Positions 4,736-6,048 of a DNA stretch of 6,048 nucleotides are shown here, in pieces. Both the position numbers and the translations under genes were made by a program. The notes beneath the pieces are model-generated. The model made no database searches. It had not been told where the DNA came from and saw only the letters and a program-made list of their open reading frames with translations. The stretch comes from an uncultured Thermomicrobia bacterium (GTDB lineage Bacteria > Chloroflexota > Chloroflexia > Thermomicrobiales > JALYUS01). Each line of letters begins with the position of its first letter. The stretch's first letter is position 1. The stretch lies in contig CALBSO010000093.1 of the NCBI GenBank assembly GCA_937968015.1, positions 1 through 6,048 on the forward strand, in the 5' to 3' direction.

Positions 4736-5959
4736 TCACAGGCCGATGCGAGGGATCGGGTCCGCGGTGCGTGGGGCGAAGTGTATCCAGCGCTGATGGA
4801 GAGATTGCCAGGTCGTGACGTCCTTCCAGAAGGGAGTTTCGTCGCGCGGTATACCGTCGGTCCGTTCGTCCGGGGAGCGGATACGGTAGCGGGCGAAGAG
4901 CCAGCCGTCATTACCGAACGCTTCGAGGTATTCGGCGCGTGGGTCGGGTTGATCGAGTCCGAAGCGCGTCGCCCACCATTCCGCCATCCCCTCCGGCAGC
5001 CGACCGCCGGGGAGCGCCCGGACGTGGAAGGCGAGCGTGACGTATTGCGCGCCGGCGTCGGTAATGTGGAGCGCGGCGCCAAGCGCGTCGAAGGGGAGGT
5101 AGGGCGCGTCGAGCGGTGGCGCGGCCGGATCGCGATAGCCGTCCGCGCCGATTCGGAAGATGACCATCGCCTCGATATCGCTGATCCCCGCGATTAATCC
5201 GTGAAAGAGAGGGACGGCATCGAGGTTCGCGCCATTCGGGACCGACGCCGCGATGGCGTCCGGCACACGCGCCATGTCATGGACGGTAAGAAAGGCAGAT
5301 GGGCTTGCCACAAGCGCCGCCGCATCGCGGTCGAGCAGTGCGGGCAGGGGCGTCGTCGCGTTGGCTGCCCGCTCGTAGACCACCGGTTCGTCGGATTGCG
5401 AGGTCCGCGCTGCCAGCGGAGCATAGCCGAGCGGGGCGAGCGCCGCGCCGACCTGCTGCGCGCGGTCCGCGCGCACGGGGATCGTGATGAGCCGCGCCAC
5501 GGGTTGATCATCGGCGCCGTCGAGCGCGATCTGCCAGCGGAGCGTCGCCGCGTCCACTCCGAGGGGGGTAAGCGCGGTGGCGGTGGGGACTGAACCAGGG
5601 GGAAGTAACCATTCCTGCAACGAATTCGACGCCTTGACGTGCGTGTCCGCTGTCCAGTCGGCAACGGGCGTATCGCCGAGACCAGCCCGCGCCCGCAGCC
5701 CCTCCCAGTCGTTGAAGGTAAACCGCCGCCAGAGCGTCGCGGTCGGTATGCGCGGCAGGTAGGCGACCGCATCCTCCAGATGTGTGCGGATCGGCGCGGT
5801 CGGCGGCTTCGGTTTCGCCCCGCACCCGGAGAGGAGAATCGCGATGGCGAACGCGATCAGCACGCCACGCGACGCTTTCGTTCGCCCGGTGTGCGTGGAA
5901 AACGGCAGGGCGGATTGCCCTGCCGTTCGCCGTCCGTGCCGCGTTATCACCGCGCGCAT
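4736..5959 (-). CDS. Predicted lipoprotein, unknown function
   Basis: With the ATG at 5959 the product is 407 residues. A hydrophobic stretch V33-L43 ends in lipobox L-S-G-C with C46 as the lipidated residue, preceded by R and K; mature protein begins C-G-A-K-P-K-P-P. It should be anchored on the outer face of the cytoplasmic membrane. After the lipobox come a Pro-rich linker and a soluble domain with F-T-F-N-D-W-E-G-L near its start, reminiscent of hypothetical membrane-anchored proteins in GC-rich bacteria, and no catalytic motif I can name. No further membrane helices are seen. The frame stays open into the sequencing adapter, so an upstream start giving MYKRQ is artefactual. The 5959 start has no clear ribosome binding site and lies before a terminator-like hairpin; the only later standard start, GTG 5863, leaves a signal peptide with no positive charge. 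The exact start is unresolved. Confidence 0.75.
   Translation of the reverse strand: MRAVITRHGRRTAGQSALPFSTHTGRTKASRGVLIAFAIAILLSGCGAKPKPPTAPIRTHLEDAVAYLPRIPTATLWRRFTFNDWEGLRARAGLGDTPVADWTADTHVKASNSLQEWLLPPGSVPTATALTPLGVDAATLRWQIALDGADDQPVARLITIPVRADRAQQVGAALAPLGYAPLAARTSQSDEPVVYERAANATTPLPALLDRDAAALVASPSAFLTVHDMARVPDAIAASVPNGANLDAVPLFHGLIAGISDIEAMVIFRIGADGYRDPAAPPLDAPYLPFDALGAALHITDAGAQYVTLAFHVRALPGGRLPEGMAEWWATRFGLDQPDPRAEYLEAFGNDGWLFARYRIRSPDERTDGIPRDETPFWKDVTTWQSLHQRWIHFAPRTADPIPRIGL
5901..5927 (-). terminator. Possible intrinsic terminator of a gene upstream of the lipoprotein
   Basis: Perfect 11-bp arms (5901-5911 and 5917-5927), 8 of 11 pairs G/C, around a 5-nt loop. Read on the minus strand the stem runs into TTTT then CC; on the plus strand no T-run follows, so the orientation is leftward. 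The short T-tract keeps this tentative. It lies inside the 5' part of the lipoprotein frame if that gene starts at 5959, which argues that either the start or the terminator call is wrong. Confidence 0.5.
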
Positions 5960-5969
5960 GACCGCCGCG

Positions 5970-6001
5970 CTACCGCTGCGGTGGGGGCGGCGGTTGGTAG
6001 C
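5970..6001 (-). CDS. Possible C-terminal end of an upstream gene (partial)
   Basis: On the minus strand the last genomic bases read Y-Q-P-P-P-P-P-Q-R then TAG at 5972-5970. A Pro/Gln-rich tail like this is a common C-terminus, and the terminator-like hairpin follows 42 bp later, as expected behind a gene. Only about ten codons remain before the adapter junction, so identity and even reality cannot be established. Confidence 0.25.
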
Positions 6002-6048
6002 CTGTCTCTTATACACATCTGACGCTGCCGACGATCTTACGCGTGTAG
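6002..6048. other. Illumina Nextera adapter with i5 index (sequencing artefact)
   Basis: Positions 6002-6020 are the Tn5 mosaic end CTGTCTCTTATACACATCT; 6021-6034 continue with GACGCTGCCGACGA, the Nextera read-2-side adapter; 6035-6042 (TCTTACGC) fit an 8-base i5 index, the reverse complement of GCGTAAGA; 6043-6048 (GTGTAG) start the flow-cell primer. The genomic insert therefore ends at 6001, with 6002 possibly shared. Translated, this gives the well-known artefact peptides MYKRQ (minus) and SLIHI (plus). Confidence 0.97.

Noticed and set aside
4592..5197. Plus-strand 201-residue open frame.
   Set aside because: Lies mostly antisense to the lipoprotein gene, has no recognisable domain, and is explained by high-GC codon bias of the real gene.

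Overview
This is a GC-rich bacterial window whose genes mostly start with ATG behind clear Shine-Dalgarno sequences. Gene content (a URO-D-like protein, a classical SDR, an ECF-type sigma factor, a lipoprotein) would suit a high-GC soil or thermophile lineage such as Chloroflexota or Actinomycetota, but nothing here fixes the phylum. The right end is not genomic: positions 6002-6048 are an untrimmed Illumina Nextera adapter with its i5 index, so this is a contig end from short-read data.

Left part (51-1117, minus strand): four small genes in a head-to-tail array with a pitch of about 270 bp, each with its own strong ribosome binding site. The three distal genes encode 68-70 residue paralogues: a charged N-terminal half ending in an invariant PDREEMSL block, then an uncharged Asn/Ala/Val segment and a Thr/Ala/Gln tail. 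The promoter-proximal gene (85 residues) has an unrelated basic N-terminus but carries the same C-terminal module (16 of 36 positions identical without gaps). I do not recognise this family. It is the most interesting content of the window. The 365 bp between this array and the next rightward gene hold two palindromic, operator-like elements.

Middle (1483-2629, plus strand): a 103-residue dimeric alpha/beta-barrel (antibiotic biosynthesis monooxygenase-like) protein, followed 61 bp later by a classical SDR oxidoreductase with its full catalytic tetrad, probably a two-gene unit.

Right part (2733-6001, minus strand): in transcription order, the last few codons of a possible unidentified gene with a terminator-like hairpin, a 407-residue lipoprotein of unknown function, a gap of about 330 bp, a URO-D/MtaA-like protein that is not HemE, and an ECF-type sigma factor. 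The 76-bp gap before the sigma gene contains two perfect dyads. No anti-sigma gene is visible. No shared pathway ties these blocks together. The lipoprotein reading frame runs open into the adapter, so an automated call starting inside the adapter would be wrong.
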